Assembly (NCBI RefSeq): GCF_011038645.2
Contig: NZ_CP064955.1
Span: forward strand, 62,001 to 126,000
Direction: 5' to 3'
DNA: 64,000 nt
Origin: Corynebacterium qintianiae
Lineage (GTDB): Bacteria; Actinomycetota; Actinomycetes; Mycobacteriales; Mycobacteriaceae
Every line of letters starts with the position of its first letter. The stretch's first letter is position 1. A program made the translations under genes and the position numbers. The notes beneath the pieces are model-generated. The model made no database searches. It was not told the DNA's origin and saw nothing but the letters and a program-made list of their open reading frames with translations. Shown here in pieces: positions 8,480-17,494 of this stretch.

Positions 8480-9963
8480 GCAGCGTCAACGAGCGCGTTG
8501 TGCATGGCCTGCTCGATGTACGAGTATTTAGACACGTATCCTTCGTCGATCGGGTCGGGGTGCGGGGGTTCTTCGCTGTCGGGTTCTGGGGGTGGCGGGT
8601 CGGGGTGCTGGTCGAAGTCCCGGTCGTACTCCCGCTCGAGAGTTGTGAGAGAGGTTTCGCATCGGTCGTAGTCCCCGTCCCGGTCGTACTGGTCGAGGAC
8701 CGCATGGCATTTCGCGTAAAACTGCGTGGTTCGAGCCTTGTTCTTCTGCACGCGGCTGAGGCTCGACCGCCAGTGCGGGGAAAGTGGTGTGAGCTCACTG
8801 GCGAGGATGCCTTGGTTTTCTGAGATGACGTATGTTCCGTCGTCGAAAAGCCAGATGACGTCCCCCGTCACGGGATCGGGGATGTAGAAGGCGCGGCGGT
8901 CCGTCTTGACGTTGTGGTGGCGTTGGCACAGGGCGAAAAGGTTGTCCGGCGTTGTGCGGCCGCCCTGATCGAAGGGGATGCGGTGGTCCAGCTGGCAGTT
9001 TTCGGCCGGCCGATGGCAGCCCGGGAACACGCACACCCCGTCCCTGGCGTGAACATACGCCTTCATCTGGGGCGTAGGGGTGTAACTTTCCGTCTCGATA
9101 TCCTTCGACAGGTAAACGGTCTGGACGTCAGAGGACTGCGACAGGTCGTCGAAAGCGTCGGTGGAGGCGTGGTCGGTCCACCCGAAGCCGGGGATGTACA
9201 CGGGCTCACCTGTGGCGCGGTTGGCTGGTGCGTAGACATTGAGCACGACCTTGCGGGGTGCAACTTTACCGGTGAGCAAGCCGATTATGGCTTGTGCGTG
9301 TGAAATCTGCTCCTCGCGGGACAGGGAGTTAATCTGCGAACGGATGAGTGCCATGGTTGTGGAGTTGGTCAGCAGCTCGATGCCGTGCTGGGTGACCCCG
9401 TCGATGACGGACTCGAAAAATCCCGCAGCATCTTGTGTGGGGTCGGGCGCGGCTCGCTTCCTGCGCTTCTTCTCGTCGAAGTTGACGCTGGGGTCGATGG
9501 TGGCGATGCGCTCGCGTAGGCGACGGGTAATGGCCCAGGGTGACGGCAGCTCCTGTGCCGGTTTGGATGGGGTGAACATGCGCACGAGGATGCGGTCCAG
9601 CTTGTCCAGCGTTTCCTCGGAGACGGACGCACCCAGCAGGTTGAGGGCTGAGTCGATGGCACCCAGGCGGGCTATGTCCAGCCGCAATGTCCGCTGCTGC
9701 AGCTCGCGCAAGCGGGGGAGAGATTGCAGGCGGAAGTAACCCAGGACACCCTTCTCAATCTCGTGCTTGCTCTTGCCGCTGGCCGCGCGGCACGCGGCGA
9801 CGAACAGCTCGAGGTCTGCGATGTCCGAGCCGTCGGTAGCGTAGGCGGAGTACATCGCGTACTCGCTTTCGCGGCCCAGGCGCGCCGCGTCACACACCGG
9901 GTCGCCTTCCCGCTCGGTGGCGAAGTACGACTCCGGCGTCACTGGATGGTCGCAAACTGGCAT
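8476..9963 (-). CDS. DUF222 domain / HNH endonuclease signature protein
   Basis: Protein of 495 residues with an N-terminal DUF222-type helical region (13E12 repeat family) and a C-terminal HNH nuclease motif (VFPGCHRPAENCQLDHRIPF...LCQRHHNVKTD, about residues 310-355) with its CxxC zinc pairs. Such proteins are multicopy in actinobacteria and their biological role is unknown. The ATG at 9963 has an AAAGGGGG Shine-Dalgarno 5 nt upstream, which decides it over a TTG at 9978. The C-terminal 60 residues are acidic and proline-rich. A near-consensus promoter lies directly upstream. Confidence 0.85.
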   Translation of the reverse strand: MPVCDHPVTPESYFATEREGDPVCDAARLGRESEYAMYSAYATDGSDIADLELFVAACRAASGKSKHEIEKGVLGYFRLQSLPRLRELQQRTLRLDIARLGAIDSALNLLGASVSEETLDKLDRILVRMFTPSKPAQELPSPWAITRRLRERIATIDPSVNFDEKKRRKRAAPDPTQDAAGFFESVIDGVTQHGIELLTNSTTMALIRSQINSLSREEQISHAQAIIGLLTGKVAPRKVVLNVYAPANRATGEPVYIPGFGWTDHASTDAFDDLSQSSDVQTVYLSKDIETESYTPTPQMKAYVHARDGVCVFPGCHRPAENCQLDHRIPFDQGGRTTPDNLFALCQRHHNVKTDRRAFYIPDPVTGDVIWLFDDGTYVISENQGILASELTPLSPHWRSSLSRVQKNKARTTQFYAKCHAVLDQYDRDGDYDRCETSLTTLEREYDRDFDQHPDPPPPEPDSEEPPHPDPIDEGYVSKYSYIEQAMHNALVDAA

Positions 9964-9986
9964 CGTTCCCCCTTTCAATACTGGCC

Positions 9987-10015
9987 ATCGTATCGAACAT
10001 GTATTTGTATGTCAA
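9987..10015 (-). promoter_or_regulatory. Near-consensus sigma-A promoter of the HNH gene
   Basis: On the minus strand a perfect TTGACA (10010-10015) is followed after 17 bp by TACGAT (9987-9992), then by the ribosome-binding site and ATG at 9963. It is one of the closest matches to consensus in the window. Confidence 0.8.
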
Positions 10016-10130
10016 GTGGGGGCGCAAAATAATGTAACCGCGCGTCATCGCATGAAAGATGCAGGCAAATAAGAAAAGTACCCAGTCTTAAAAAGGCGCT
10101 CGAGCATGAACCAAATCGAATATTTATTCT

Positions 10131-10664
10131 TCAGAAGGGAGACGGAGGAAGAGCCCGCTTGACCACAGCGGGCACGCCTGCCGCCATTGAGCCCGAGGGG
10201 ATGTCGCGGGTTACTACCGAGCCCGCCGCGACGACACAGCGGTCACCCCCGCTCACCCCGGGCATCACCATGGCGCCCGCGCCAAACCAGCAGTCGTCGC
10301 CGATCGTGATGGGGTGGGCGATTTCCCAACCCTCGGCCCGCTTGGCGTGATCGTCGACAGGGTGGCCGACGGCGATGAGCTGGCACCCCGGCCCGAACAA
10401 AGTGCGCGCGCCAACGGTCACCGGCGCGATGTCGAGGATCGTGCAGTTGAAGTTCATGTAGCACCCCTCGCCGAAGCTGGTGTTCACCCCGAGCTCGAGG
10501 TGGAGGGGAGCCCAGATGTCGGGCGGGTTCTCGCTGTTGGGGAACATGAGGCGCAGCAACTCGCGGGCGCGGGCGGGGTCGGTGTTGGACAGCGCGTTGA
10601 ACTCGCGCACGAACTCCCAGGTCACCTGGTGCTGCGGGTTCGGCTGGGGCAGGTACCAGCTCAC
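10131..10664 (-). CDS. Maltose/galactoside O-acetyltransferase-like hexapeptide protein
   Basis: Cytosolic acyl-CoA-dependent sugar O-acetyltransferase of 177 residues, NodL/Maa/LacA type. The C-terminal left-handed beta-helix is built from hexapeptide repeats, with the catalytic-histidine context IAVGHP and the family segment ITIGDDCWFGAGAMVMPGV. The acceptor sugar is unknown. The start is a GTG whose first bases overlap the stop of the upstream small membrane protein gene (GTGA), so translational coupling is likely. Confidence 0.8.
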   Translation of the reverse strand: MSWYLPQPNPQHQVTWEFVREFNALSNTDPARARELLRLMFPNSENPPDIWAPLHLELGVNTSFGEGCYMNFNCTILDIAPVTVGARTLFGPGCQLIAVGHPVDDHAKRAEGWEIAHPITIGDDCWFGAGAMVMPGVSGGDRCVVAAGSVVTRDIPSGSMAAGVPAVVKRALPPSPF

Positions 10665-10804
10665 CGGCGCGAGAAAACCGCGAGGAGCGATGCGAGAAGG
10701 ACCACCAGCGGGGCGACCCAGGTGCCCTCGGAGAGGAAGTACGCGGCCGCGACGACGGCGATGACGGTGACGGCGACGACGGCGACGTTGAAATCTCTGG
10801 CCAT
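10661..10804 (-). CDS. Small hydrophobic membrane protein (47 residues)
   Basis: Short reading frame of 47 codons. It encodes two hydrophobic helices, rich in Val and Ala (about residues 6-22) and Leu and Val (about 30-44), separated by a short polar turn and ending in SRR. Its TGA stop overlaps the GTG start of the acetyltransferase gene, and the codon pattern is GC3-rich like its neighbours, which supports a real two-gene unit. A GTG three codons upstream is an alternative start. Function unknown. Confidence 0.6.
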   Translation of the reverse strand: MARDFNVAVVAVTVIAVVAAAYFLSEGTWVAPLVVLLASLLAVFSRR

Positions 10805-10839
10805 GCGGCTCACGCTACCAGCGGCGGTAGGTTGAGGGC

Positions 10840-11487
10840 ATGCTTATCGACGCCTCGTCCCTGCCCCGGCAGCCCCAGCGCATCCTGCCCGGCGTCGTAC
10901 ACCTGCCCGGGTTCCTGGCGCCCGCGCAGCAAGCGGATCTGGTGGAACAGGCGCGGGAGATCGCGCGGGCTGTGGCTGGGACACCGGTGGCGATGCGCCG
11001 GCCGAAAGTCGGCAAAGGCCACATGCAGGCGTACCTGATGTCGCTCGGGTGGTTCTGGGCGACGAACCCGTACCGCCTGGTAAGGGAAGTCGAAGGGTGT
11101 CCGGTGCCGCCGGTGCCCGCGAACTACCAGGCCATTGCGGATGACGTGCTCGCTGCGGCGCGCGGGGTGGACGAATTGGTGGGTGACGCGGTGACGGTGG
11201 AAACCGCGTTGGTGAACTATTACCCGCCGGGACCGGGAATGGGGATGCACGTTGACGCGGAGGAGGAGGCGGACAATGCGGTGGTGAGCTTGTCTATAGG
11301 CGACGAGATCGTGTTCCGCATCGAGGGAGAGGACCTGCTGCTCATGTCCGGTGACGCTCTGGTGTTCGGCGGGCCTGCGCGAAGGGCGCGCCACGGCGTG
11401 CTGGGGGCGCGCGGCGGAACGGGGTCGGAGGGGACGGGGCTGACGGAAGGGCGGATCAACATCACGATGCGCCAGGTACACGCATAG
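10840..11487 (+). CDS. alkB: AlkB-type Fe(II)/2-oxoglutarate dioxygenase (DNA alkylation repair)
   Basis: Oxidative demethylase of 215 residues that repairs 1-methyladenine and 3-methylcytosine in DNA. The iron ligands are H137 and D139 (MHVDAEE) and a distal histidine near 185 (RRARHGV). The 2-oxoglutarate-binding arginines are in the C-terminal RINITMR motif. The N-terminal nucleotide-recognition lid is shorter than in some homologues. A TAGGTT box (10828-10833) ends 6 nt before the ATG, so the mRNA is probably leaderless. Confidence 0.88.
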   Translation: MLIDASSLPRQPQRILPGVVHLPGFLAPAQQADLVEQAREIARAVAGTPVAMRRPKVGKGHMQAYLMSLGWFWATNPYRLVREVEGCPVPPVPANYQAIADDVLAAARGVDELVGDAVTVETALVNYYPPGPGMGMHVDAEEEADNAVVSLSIGDEIVFRIEGEDLLLMSGDALVFGGPARRARHGVLGARGGTGSEGTGLTEGRINITMRQVHA

Positions 11488-11498
11488 AGTTTCAGGGC

Positions 11499-12203
11499 AT
11501 GGAGAAGATTGCGGTTGTCACAGGTGGTTCCGCTGGGATCGGTGAAGCGAGCGCCCGCGCGCTGGCGGGAGACGGTTGGAAGGTCTACGTCGCGGCCCGC
11601 AGGATCGAGCTCTGTGAAAAGATCGCGCAGGAGATCGGCGGGGTGGCGGTTGAGCTTGATGTGACGCGCCAGGGGAGCGTCGATAAGCTTGCGGCCTCAT
11701 TGGAGCGCGTGGACCTGCTGGTCAACAACGCGGGCGGGGCGAAGGGCCTTGATTACCTGCGCGACGCCAACGAAGACGACTGGCGCTGGATGTACGAGAC
11801 CAACGTCTTCGGCACCGTGCGCGTGACCAAGGCGCTGTACCCGGCGCTGCTAGAGGCCAGCGGGCTGGTGATCAACATCGGCTCCGTCGCTGGCACCGAC
11901 GCCTACAAGGGCGGGTCGGGCTACAACGCCGCCAAGTTCGGGCTGCGCGGCCTGACGCGCGCGCTGCGCCGCGAGGAGGCCGAGAACCTAATCCGCGTCA
12001 CCGAGATCGACCCAGGGCGGGTGGAGACGGACTTCGCGATGAACCGCTTCGGCGACCAGGCGCGCGCCGACGCCGTGTACGAGGGCAAGCTGAACCTCAC
12101 CGCCGAGGACATCGCGGAGACTGTTCGCTGGGTGGCCAGCATGCCGGCGCACGTCAACATCGATACGCTCAGCATCATGCCGCTCGACCAGGCCGAGCGT
12201 TAA
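11499..12203 (+). CDS. Short-chain dehydrogenase/reductase (YdfG-like)
   Basis: NAD(P)-dependent oxidoreductase of 234 residues. The cofactor motif TGGSAGIG is at residues 8-15, NNAG at 76-79 and the catalytic set is S129, Y142 and K146 (SGYNAAK). The NAGGAKG and WRWMYETNVFGT segments resemble YdfG/3-hydroxy acid (serine) dehydrogenases, but the substrate is uncertain. A TAGAGT box (11485-11490) 8 nt before the ATG overlaps the end of alkB, suggesting its own leaderless transcript. Confidence 0.8.
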   Translation: MEKIAVVTGGSAGIGEASARALAGDGWKVYVAARRIELCEKIAQEIGGVAVELDVTRQGSVDKLAASLERVDLLVNNAGGAKGLDYLRDANEDDWRWMYETNVFGTVRVTKALYPALLEASGLVINIGSVAGTDAYKGGSGYNAAKFGLRGLTRALRREEAENLIRVTEIDPGRVETDFAMNRFGDQARADAVYEGKLNLTAEDIAETVRWVASMPAHVNIDTLSIMPLDQAER

Positions 12204-12213
12204 GGTGGGCCGT

Positions 12214-12495
12214 ATGAACGTGGAAATCAGCGGAGACTCGATCAAGCTCGGGCAATTCCTCAAATTGGCCAACCTCGCCGAATCCGGCGGGCACGCCAAG
12301 GAACTCATCGCCTCCGGCGAGGTCGCGGTCAACGGCGAGGTGGTCACCTCCCGGGGGCATTCGCTTGTCGACGCCGACACGGTCACCGTCGCCGGAACCC
12401 AAGCGACCGTTACAAGCGGCGGGGACGGCGGGGACTACTTCGACGAGAGCACCGCCAACGACGATTTCGACCCCGAGAAGTGGAGGAACATGTAA
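12214..12495 (+). CDS. S4 domain RNA-binding protein (YbcJ/YaaA type)
   Basis: Small RNA-binding protein of 93 residues made almost entirely of one S4 domain (IKLGQFLKLANLAESGGHAKELIASGEVAVNGE), followed by an acidic tail. Proteins of this kind are thought to bind structured RNA, possibly rRNA, but have no firm assignment. The ATG lies 11 nt after the SDR stop; AAGGTGGG or the TAAGGT box (12201-12206) could direct initiation. Its TAA overlaps the next ATG (TAATG), so it is coupled to the VOC gene. Confidence 0.8.
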   Translation: MNVEISGDSIKLGQFLKLANLAESGGHAKELIASGEVAVNGEVVTSRGHSLVDADTVTVAGTQATVTSGGDGGDYFDESTANDDFDPEKWRNM

Positions 12496-13280
12496 TGCCA
12501 GCTTTCCAGGCTCTCGAGGGTATGCCGTACTGGCAGGACCTCGCCACCGGTGACGCGCAGAAATCCGCCTACTTTTACTCCAAACTGCTCGGCTGGGACG
12601 TTTCCGGCGATGCCTACCGCATCGCGCGCAAGGAAGGCCTGCCTGTCGCGGGCTTCATCTCCCAGCTGGAAGACCCGACCATGACGGACGCGTGGGTGAC
12701 GTATTTCCTCGCGCGGGACGTGGATCGCGTTGTCGTGGGCGTCGATAAGCGCGGCGGCTCGGTGCTCGCCGTGGCCGACGTCTCCCTGGGGCGCATGGCC
12801 CTGTGCGCGGACCCGGCGGGAGCGGTGTTCGGTGTAATCGAGCCGGCGGGGGAGGACCAGTTTGTCGCGGCTGGCGAGCCGGGCACCCCGGTATGGCACG
12901 AATACGTTGCCATCGACCGCGGCCGCGAGTGCATCGACTTCTACGCGGAGCTATTCGATTGGGAGGTCGAGGAATCGGAGGGGTACTTCGTGGTGTTGGC
13001 CGACGGCGCGCCCTTCCTCGGCATGCGGGATGAATCGGGGTCCGCCGACCTAGAGGGAGTGGCCGGTTTCTGGGAGACCTACCTCGGGGTGGACAACGTG
13101 GAGCTGGCGGCGCGCCGGGCCGCTGAGCTGGGGGGAGAGGTGCTCGCCGGCCCGGAGGCATCGCCCTTCGGCCGACTGGTGGTGGTGCAGGACACCACCG
13201 GTGCGACGGTCACGCTGTGCGAGGTGGCTACCCCGGTAAACGAGGACGAACTCGATGAGGCAGAGTCTCTTCTGCGATAA
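12495..13280 (+). CDS. VOC (glyoxalase/bleomycin resistance-like) family protein, two domains
   Basis: Protein of 261 residues containing two vicinal-oxygen-chelate modules, about 1-122 and 130-250. Each begins with a YW/YVAID-type strand and contains the FYxxLxGW pattern (FYSKLLGWDV; FYAELFDWEV). Close relatives are annotated as hydroxylases or glyoxalases without evidence. It starts on the stop codon of the S4 gene and its own stop overlaps the next start, forming a tight three-gene unit. Confidence 0.75.
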   Translation: MPAFQALEGMPYWQDLATGDAQKSAYFYSKLLGWDVSGDAYRIARKEGLPVAGFISQLEDPTMTDAWVTYFLARDVDRVVVGVDKRGGSVLAVADVSLGRMALCADPAGAVFGVIEPAGEDQFVAAGEPGTPVWHEYVAIDRGRECIDFYAELFDWEVEESEGYFVVLADGAPFLGMRDESGSADLEGVAGFWETYLGVDNVELAARRAAELGGEVLAGPEASPFGRLVVVQDTTGATVTLCEVATPVNEDELDEAESLLR

Positions 13281-14050
13281 TGCATCGCGTGAAAAGACTC
13301 CTCGCCGCACTCGCAGTCGTGCTCGTCACTGCGGCGCCCGCGCACGCCTACGAGGTGAACACCGCTTACGACAACGACCGCACTGCTCTCGCGGTCGTCC
13401 ACCCGGACGGGCATTGGTCGGGTTCCGATGCGGCCCTGGAGCCCCGACCGGCATTGTCGCTGTCCAAGCTGTTCCTCGGGTACTGGATCCTGTACAACGG
13501 CACGGACGAGGAGAAGGAGCTCGTCGAGGAGATGATTTCGGTCTCGCACGACGGGTACGCCCAACGATTCGACCGCAAGTACCCCGAGGCCATCGACGAG
13601 ATCGCCGATGACTTCAACCTCCAGGACACTGCCCGCTCCGGAGCCTGGGGCCGGACGGTGACATCCGCGTACGACGTGGCGTCGTTCGTGTCTGCGATCT
13701 TGTGGGACCCGCGCGCCAAGCCGCTTCTCGACGGCATGAGGGACAAACCGGAGGTTGCCCGCGACGGCTTCCACCAGCTCTTCGGGGCCGCCGAGCTGAA
13801 CCGCGTCGAGGGCGTCAAGACGGGGTGGTCCGACGACCGCGTCTCCCAGACCGGCAGCGTGTCCTTCGGTCAGATAGGCGACGAAGTTTGGGTGGTCGCC
13901 GCCTTGACCTGGGGGGATTCGGAGGAGAACACGGAAGACGTCCTCGACGGGATCAACCAGATCGACGATCGCGCTGCCCGCGAGAAGCGCGATTATTGGA
14001 AGCCGGGAGGTTCCATGCCGGTGAAGTTCACCGATCTGGACCTGCGCTGA
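13280..14050 (+). CDS. Secreted serine hydrolase-like protein (beta-lactamase/DD-peptidase fold)
   Basis: Exported protein of 256 residues with a clear signal peptide (RVKRLLAALAVVLVTAAPAHA, cleavage after AHA near residue 23). The mature part contains SLSK (an SxxK motif) near residue 60 and a KTG motif (GVKTGW) near 182, the hallmark pair of penicillin-binding proteins and class A beta-lactamases. The middle SxN/SDN motif is not evident, so activity is uncertain. Start and stop overlap with neighbours (TAATG upstream; convergent overlap of 23 nt downstream). Confidence 0.65.
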   Translation: MHRVKRLLAALAVVLVTAAPAHAYEVNTAYDNDRTALAVVHPDGHWSGSDAALEPRPALSLSKLFLGYWILYNGTDEEKELVEEMISVSHDGYAQRFDRKYPEAIDEIADDFNLQDTARSGAWGRTVTSAYDVASFVSAILWDPRAKPLLDGMRDKPEVARDGFHQLFGAAELNRVEGVKTGWSDDRVSQTGSVSFGQIGDEVWVVAALTWGDSEENTEDVLDGINQIDDRAAREKRDYWKPGGSMPVKFTDLDLR

Positions 14051-14744
14051 GGAACTGCGCGGTGTCGCGGATTCTGCGGCGCGCCTCGGCGGGCGTAGAG
14101 ATCTCACCTGTTGAGTGATACTCAGCAGGCGTCTGGACAAGCACGTTGGGAGAGACATCGTCCGTGTTGTCCGGGAAGGTGAGGATCGTCCGGTCCGCCG
14201 TCGTCGGCACGTTCTCGTACAGCAGCCAGGCGGCCACTTCCGACGCCCCCTGCGCCCGCGCGTACGCGATGGCGGGTTCGAGGGCCTCGGGCTTGTCGAC
14301 GTCCACAATCAACGCACCCGCCAACTCAGCCGCGCCGGCCACTTCAGGCTGCCACGCGAATTCGCGCGCCTTTTCACCCAGAGGAGCGTAAGAAACGGCC
14401 CACACCCCGGTCTCGCGGGCGGGCCGGAACAGGGTGCCGAATTCGGTGTCCTCGACCCCGACGGTTTTCGGGTACGCCACACCCGGCATGGTGTGGTCGA
14501 CGGCAGAGCCGAGCATCAGCATCGCGGCGTGCGTCAGCCTATCCGGGAGAAGCGCCAGGTAGCGGTCCACGTCCTCCGGGTCTGACGGGCGTGGGTACGT
14601 GGCCTCCATGTAGGAGACGATTTGTTCGAACTGCAGCTCGTCGGGCAGGATGCGCTTCACACCGCCGACGTTGAAGTCGGGGTCGGACTGGTCGTTGACA
14701 GGGTAGTCGTCGTCAAGCGAGCCCTGCTCGAGTTTCGGCGTCAC
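14028..14744 (-). CDS. Hypothetical protein coupled to pepO
   Basis: Uncharacterised cytosolic protein of 238 residues. No membrane segment, signal peptide or known catalytic motif is visible. The GTG start at 14744 shares bases with the TGA of the M13 peptidase gene (GTGA), so it is the translationally coupled second gene of that operon and may act with it. The frame extends upstream inside the peptidase gene, but that part is clearly peptidase sequence in another frame. Confidence 0.65.
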   Translation of the reverse strand: MTPKLEQGSLDDDYPVNDQSDPDFNVGGVKRILPDELQFEQIVSYMEATYPRPSDPEDVDRYLALLPDRLTHAAMLMLGSAVDHTMPGVAYPKTVGVEDTEFGTLFRPARETGVWAVSYAPLGEKAREFAWQPEVAGAAELAGALIVDVDKPEALEPAIAYARAQGASEVAAWLLYENVPTTADRTILTFPDNTDDVSPNVLVQTPAEYHSTGEISTPAEARRRIRDTAQFLSAGPDR

Positions 14745-16639
14745 CAAATCTGCACCCGGTCTTCCGGCGCGACCCACATCGGGGAGTCCTGTGGAACGTC
14801 GAAGGACTCGTAGAACTCCGCGATGTTGCCCGCGATGACGTTGCAGCGGAACTCGTTGGGCGAGTGCGGGTCGATGGCGAGCAGCTGGGCCGCCATCTCC
14901 GGGCGCACCTTGGAACGCCATACCCGCGCCCACGCGAGGAAAAGGCGCTGGAACCCGGTGAATTCGCCCTCCACGTCACCGAACGGCAGGGCGGGGCCGT
15001 CCTCGAGGTTATTTTCCTCGAGGTAGATCTTGTACGCCACCACGGCAATGCCGAGGCCGCCTAGGTCACCGATGTTCTCACCGAGAGTGAAGTCGCCCTT
15101 CACGCCGGTGACGGCCTCCTGGCCTTTGAGGACGGAGGGGACGAGGCCGTCGAACTGCTTCACCAGCTTGGCGGTAAGCTCGTCGAAACGCTCGCGGTCC
15201 TCGTCGGTCCACCAGGAGTTCAGGTTGCCCAGGCCGTCGTAACGCGAGCCTTGGTCGTCGAAACCGTGGCCGATCTCGTGGCCGATCACAGCCCCGATGG
15301 CGCCGAAGTTCTCCGCGGCATCGGCCTCCGGGTCGAAGAACGGCGGCTGCAGGATTGCGGCCGGGAAGGTGATGTCGTTGACCACGGGATTGTAGAACGC
15401 GTTGACGGTTTGCGGGGTGGTCACCCACTCGTCGCGGTCCACGGGCTTGCCCAGCTTGGCCAGCTGGAAGTCGTGCTCGAACGCCGCGCCCTTGCGGACG
15501 TTGTCGAGCAGATCCGCGCCGAACTCAAGACCTTCGAAACTGCGCCAACGGTCGGGGTAGCCGATCTTGGAAGTGAACTGCGCGAGCTTCTCCACCGCGC
15601 GGGTGCGGGTGCCTTCACCCATCCATTCCAGCTTGTCTATGCGCTGGCGGTAAGCCTGGACGAGGTAGTTGACCAGCTCCAGCATCATGTCCTTGGACTC
15701 GGGCGGGAAATGCTTGGCCACGTAGTGCTTACCGATCTCCTCGCCGACCAGCGACTCCGCGAGGCTGACCCCGCGCTTCCAGCGGTCGCGCTGCTCAGTG
15801 GCGCCCGAGAGCTTCGTGCCGAAGAAGTCGAAATTCGCCCGCCCGATCTCCTCGGTGAGTAGACCGGCACGGGAGCGCAGGATGTTCCACGCACCCCACA
15901 ACTGCCAGTCCGCAAGCGTCTCGGGGCGCAGCATTCCGTCGAGCGCCTGGGTGTACGACGGCATCATGTCAATGACCCCCCCGCCGCCGAGGCCCGCGCC
16001 GCGCAGGATCGTCTGCACGAGCGGCGGGAGGTCGCTGAAATCGGTGGGGTTGTAGGTGGCGATCGCGTCACGCGTCCTGACAACATCCCAGTGGCTTGCC
16101 GCGACCTGGATCTCCAGGTTGACGATGCGCTCCGCGGCCACCTCCGGCGGCAGGCCGAGCAGGTGGGCGGGGCCGAGGAACTCAAGCATCCGCGCCACGT
16201 GCTTGCGGTAGGCGGCGAGCGTCTCGGCGTGCTGCGGCTCTCGGTAATACGCTTCGTCGGGAAGCCCGAGCCCGCTCTGCACCACGTAGGCGACCGCGTC
16301 TTCCCCCCGCGAGTCCTTCTCCACCCAGAATGTGATCGGCCCGCCGATGCCCTCGCGCTCCAAAACGCCGAGGTTACGGGCGAATTCCTCGGTGCCGGAG
16401 GTGGCCAGCTTCGCCAGATCCGCTTCGAGGGGAGTGATACCGGCTTGGTTGACGGTGTCTGTGTCCATGAAGGAGGCGAAGACGGTGCCGCCGCGCCCCT
16501 CGCCGTCGGTGAGCAATGCCCGCACGTCCTCCTCGGACTTGTCGCGCAGGGCGTAGAAGGCACCGTCGATGCCGCGGTCGGCGGGGATCTCGTGAGCCGC
16601 GATCCACTCGCCGTTGACTAGTTCAAACAGGTCTTTCAT
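14741..16639 (-). CDS. pepO: M13 family zinc endopeptidase (PepO/neprilysin-like)
   Basis: Metallo-endopeptidase of 632 residues that cleaves oligopeptides. The zinc motif HEIGH is at 454-458, followed by GFDDQGSRYD, and the third ligand lies in ENIGD (E521, D525); NAFYNP near 395 is the substrate-backbone motif. No signal peptide or membrane anchor is visible, so it is probably cytosolic, unlike neprilysin. Length fits bacterial PepO (630-700). The downstream hypothetical gene overlaps its stop codon. Confidence 0.9.
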   Translation of the reverse strand: MKDLFELVNGEWIAAHEIPADRGIDGAFYALRDKSEEDVRALLTDGEGRGGTVFASFMDTDTVNQAGITPLEADLAKLATSGTEEFARNLGVLEREGIGGPITFWVEKDSRGEDAVAYVVQSGLGLPDEAYYREPQHAETLAAYRKHVARMLEFLGPAHLLGLPPEVAAERIVNLEIQVAASHWDVVRTRDAIATYNPTDFSDLPPLVQTILRGAGLGGGGVIDMMPSYTQALDGMLRPETLADWQLWGAWNILRSRAGLLTEEIGRANFDFFGTKLSGATEQRDRWKRGVSLAESLVGEEIGKHYVAKHFPPESKDMMLELVNYLVQAYRQRIDKLEWMGEGTRTRAVEKLAQFTSKIGYPDRWRSFEGLEFGADLLDNVRKGAAFEHDFQLAKLGKPVDRDEWVTTPQTVNAFYNPVVNDITFPAAILQPPFFDPEADAAENFGAIGAVIGHEIGHGFDDQGSRYDGLGNLNSWWTDEDRERFDELTAKLVKQFDGLVPSVLKGQEAVTGVKGDFTLGENIGDLGGLGIAVVAYKIYLEENNLEDGPALPFGDVEGEFTGFQRLFLAWARVWRSKVRPEMAAQLLAIDPHSPNEFRCNVIAGNIAEFYESFDVPQDSPMWVAPEDRVQIW

Positions 16640-16648
16640 GCCACCACT

Positions 16649-17494
16649 CTACGCGTGGGACACGATCCAGTCCGCCGCTTCCCGCCGATTGGCGAAGTCG
16701 TACCGGGCGTGGGCGTTGATTCCCGCGACGATGCCTAGCGCGTCGGGCCCGAGGCGGCTCACGACAGCGTTGAAATCCGCTGCGGGGAACTGGCCCCCGA
16801 GCAGATTCGTGGCCATCGCGGGGTCGACTATCCCGCGGTACCGCTCGGGCATGGAGCAGACGATGTCGTCGGCGTAACAAAGTTCTAGAACCCGGGGTCC
16901 GAGGTTGCCGTAGCCGTCGGGTAGCGACCCCAGGGACCCGCGGGAACCGGGGTCGGTGATGGACCCGGGCACGCCGCCGTTTCCACCCTGGTGCGGGTTG
17001 GCGAACAGCGCGACAGCGTTGACTCGGTCCGCAGTAATCGGTCCTCGGCCGTGCGCGATGTCACTGGTCATGCGGGCGACGATATCGGCCCCGAGGGAGT
17101 ATCCCGTGAAACTGAAGTGGGCCTCCGGGCAGTTGCCCGCCAGCGTGGTCACGGTCTCCCACGTCTCCTGGTAGCCGCCAGCCGAGGCACCGGGGTAGTG
17201 CGAGGCGGTGAAGGCCGCGGCGTCATAGGAGACCCAGAGGGGCTGCACCTCGCCAGCCGTGTCCGCCTGCACGAGCAGGCCCGTGGTGAAGACGTTGCCG
17301 CCGTGGGGAAGCGAGGTCGGGATACCCGCGACCGTGTTGGCCCCACCCGGGACCGCGATGAAGTAGTGGGGCTTGCAGTTCTGCGCGCGCACAAGGCTGT
17401 GGGCGTGGTCGGAGTCGACAACCTGCGCGTGGGCCGCCGGTGCCGCCCACAACGCCAGTGCCGTGGCAATTCCAGCCAGTTTCTTGATGCTCAT
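16649..17494 (-). CDS. Secreted cutinase family esterase
   Basis: Exported alpha/beta hydrolase of 281 residues with a signal peptide ending AHAQ near residue 23. The nucleophile motif GYSLG (serine at 133), an acidic CYADDIVC block and a histidine in INAHARYDF match the cutinase/Culp family, which in mycolic-acid bacteria hydrolyses lipid esters at the cell surface. Its ATG overlaps the TGA of emb by one base (TGATG), so it is translated as the last gene of the arabinogalactan operon. Confidence 0.8.
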   Translation of the reverse strand: MSIKKLAGIATALALWAAPAAHAQVVDSDHAHSLVRAQNCKPHYFIAVPGGANTVAGIPTSLPHGGNVFTTGLLVQADTAGEVQPLWVSYDAAAFTASHYPGASAGGYQETWETVTTLAGNCPEAHFSFTGYSLGADIVARMTSDIAHGRGPITADRVNAVALFANPHQGGNGGVPGSITDPGSRGSLGSLPDGYGNLGPRVLELCYADDIVCSMPERYRGIVDPAMATNLLGGQFPAADFNAVVSRLGPDALGIVAGINAHARYDFANRREAADWIVSHA

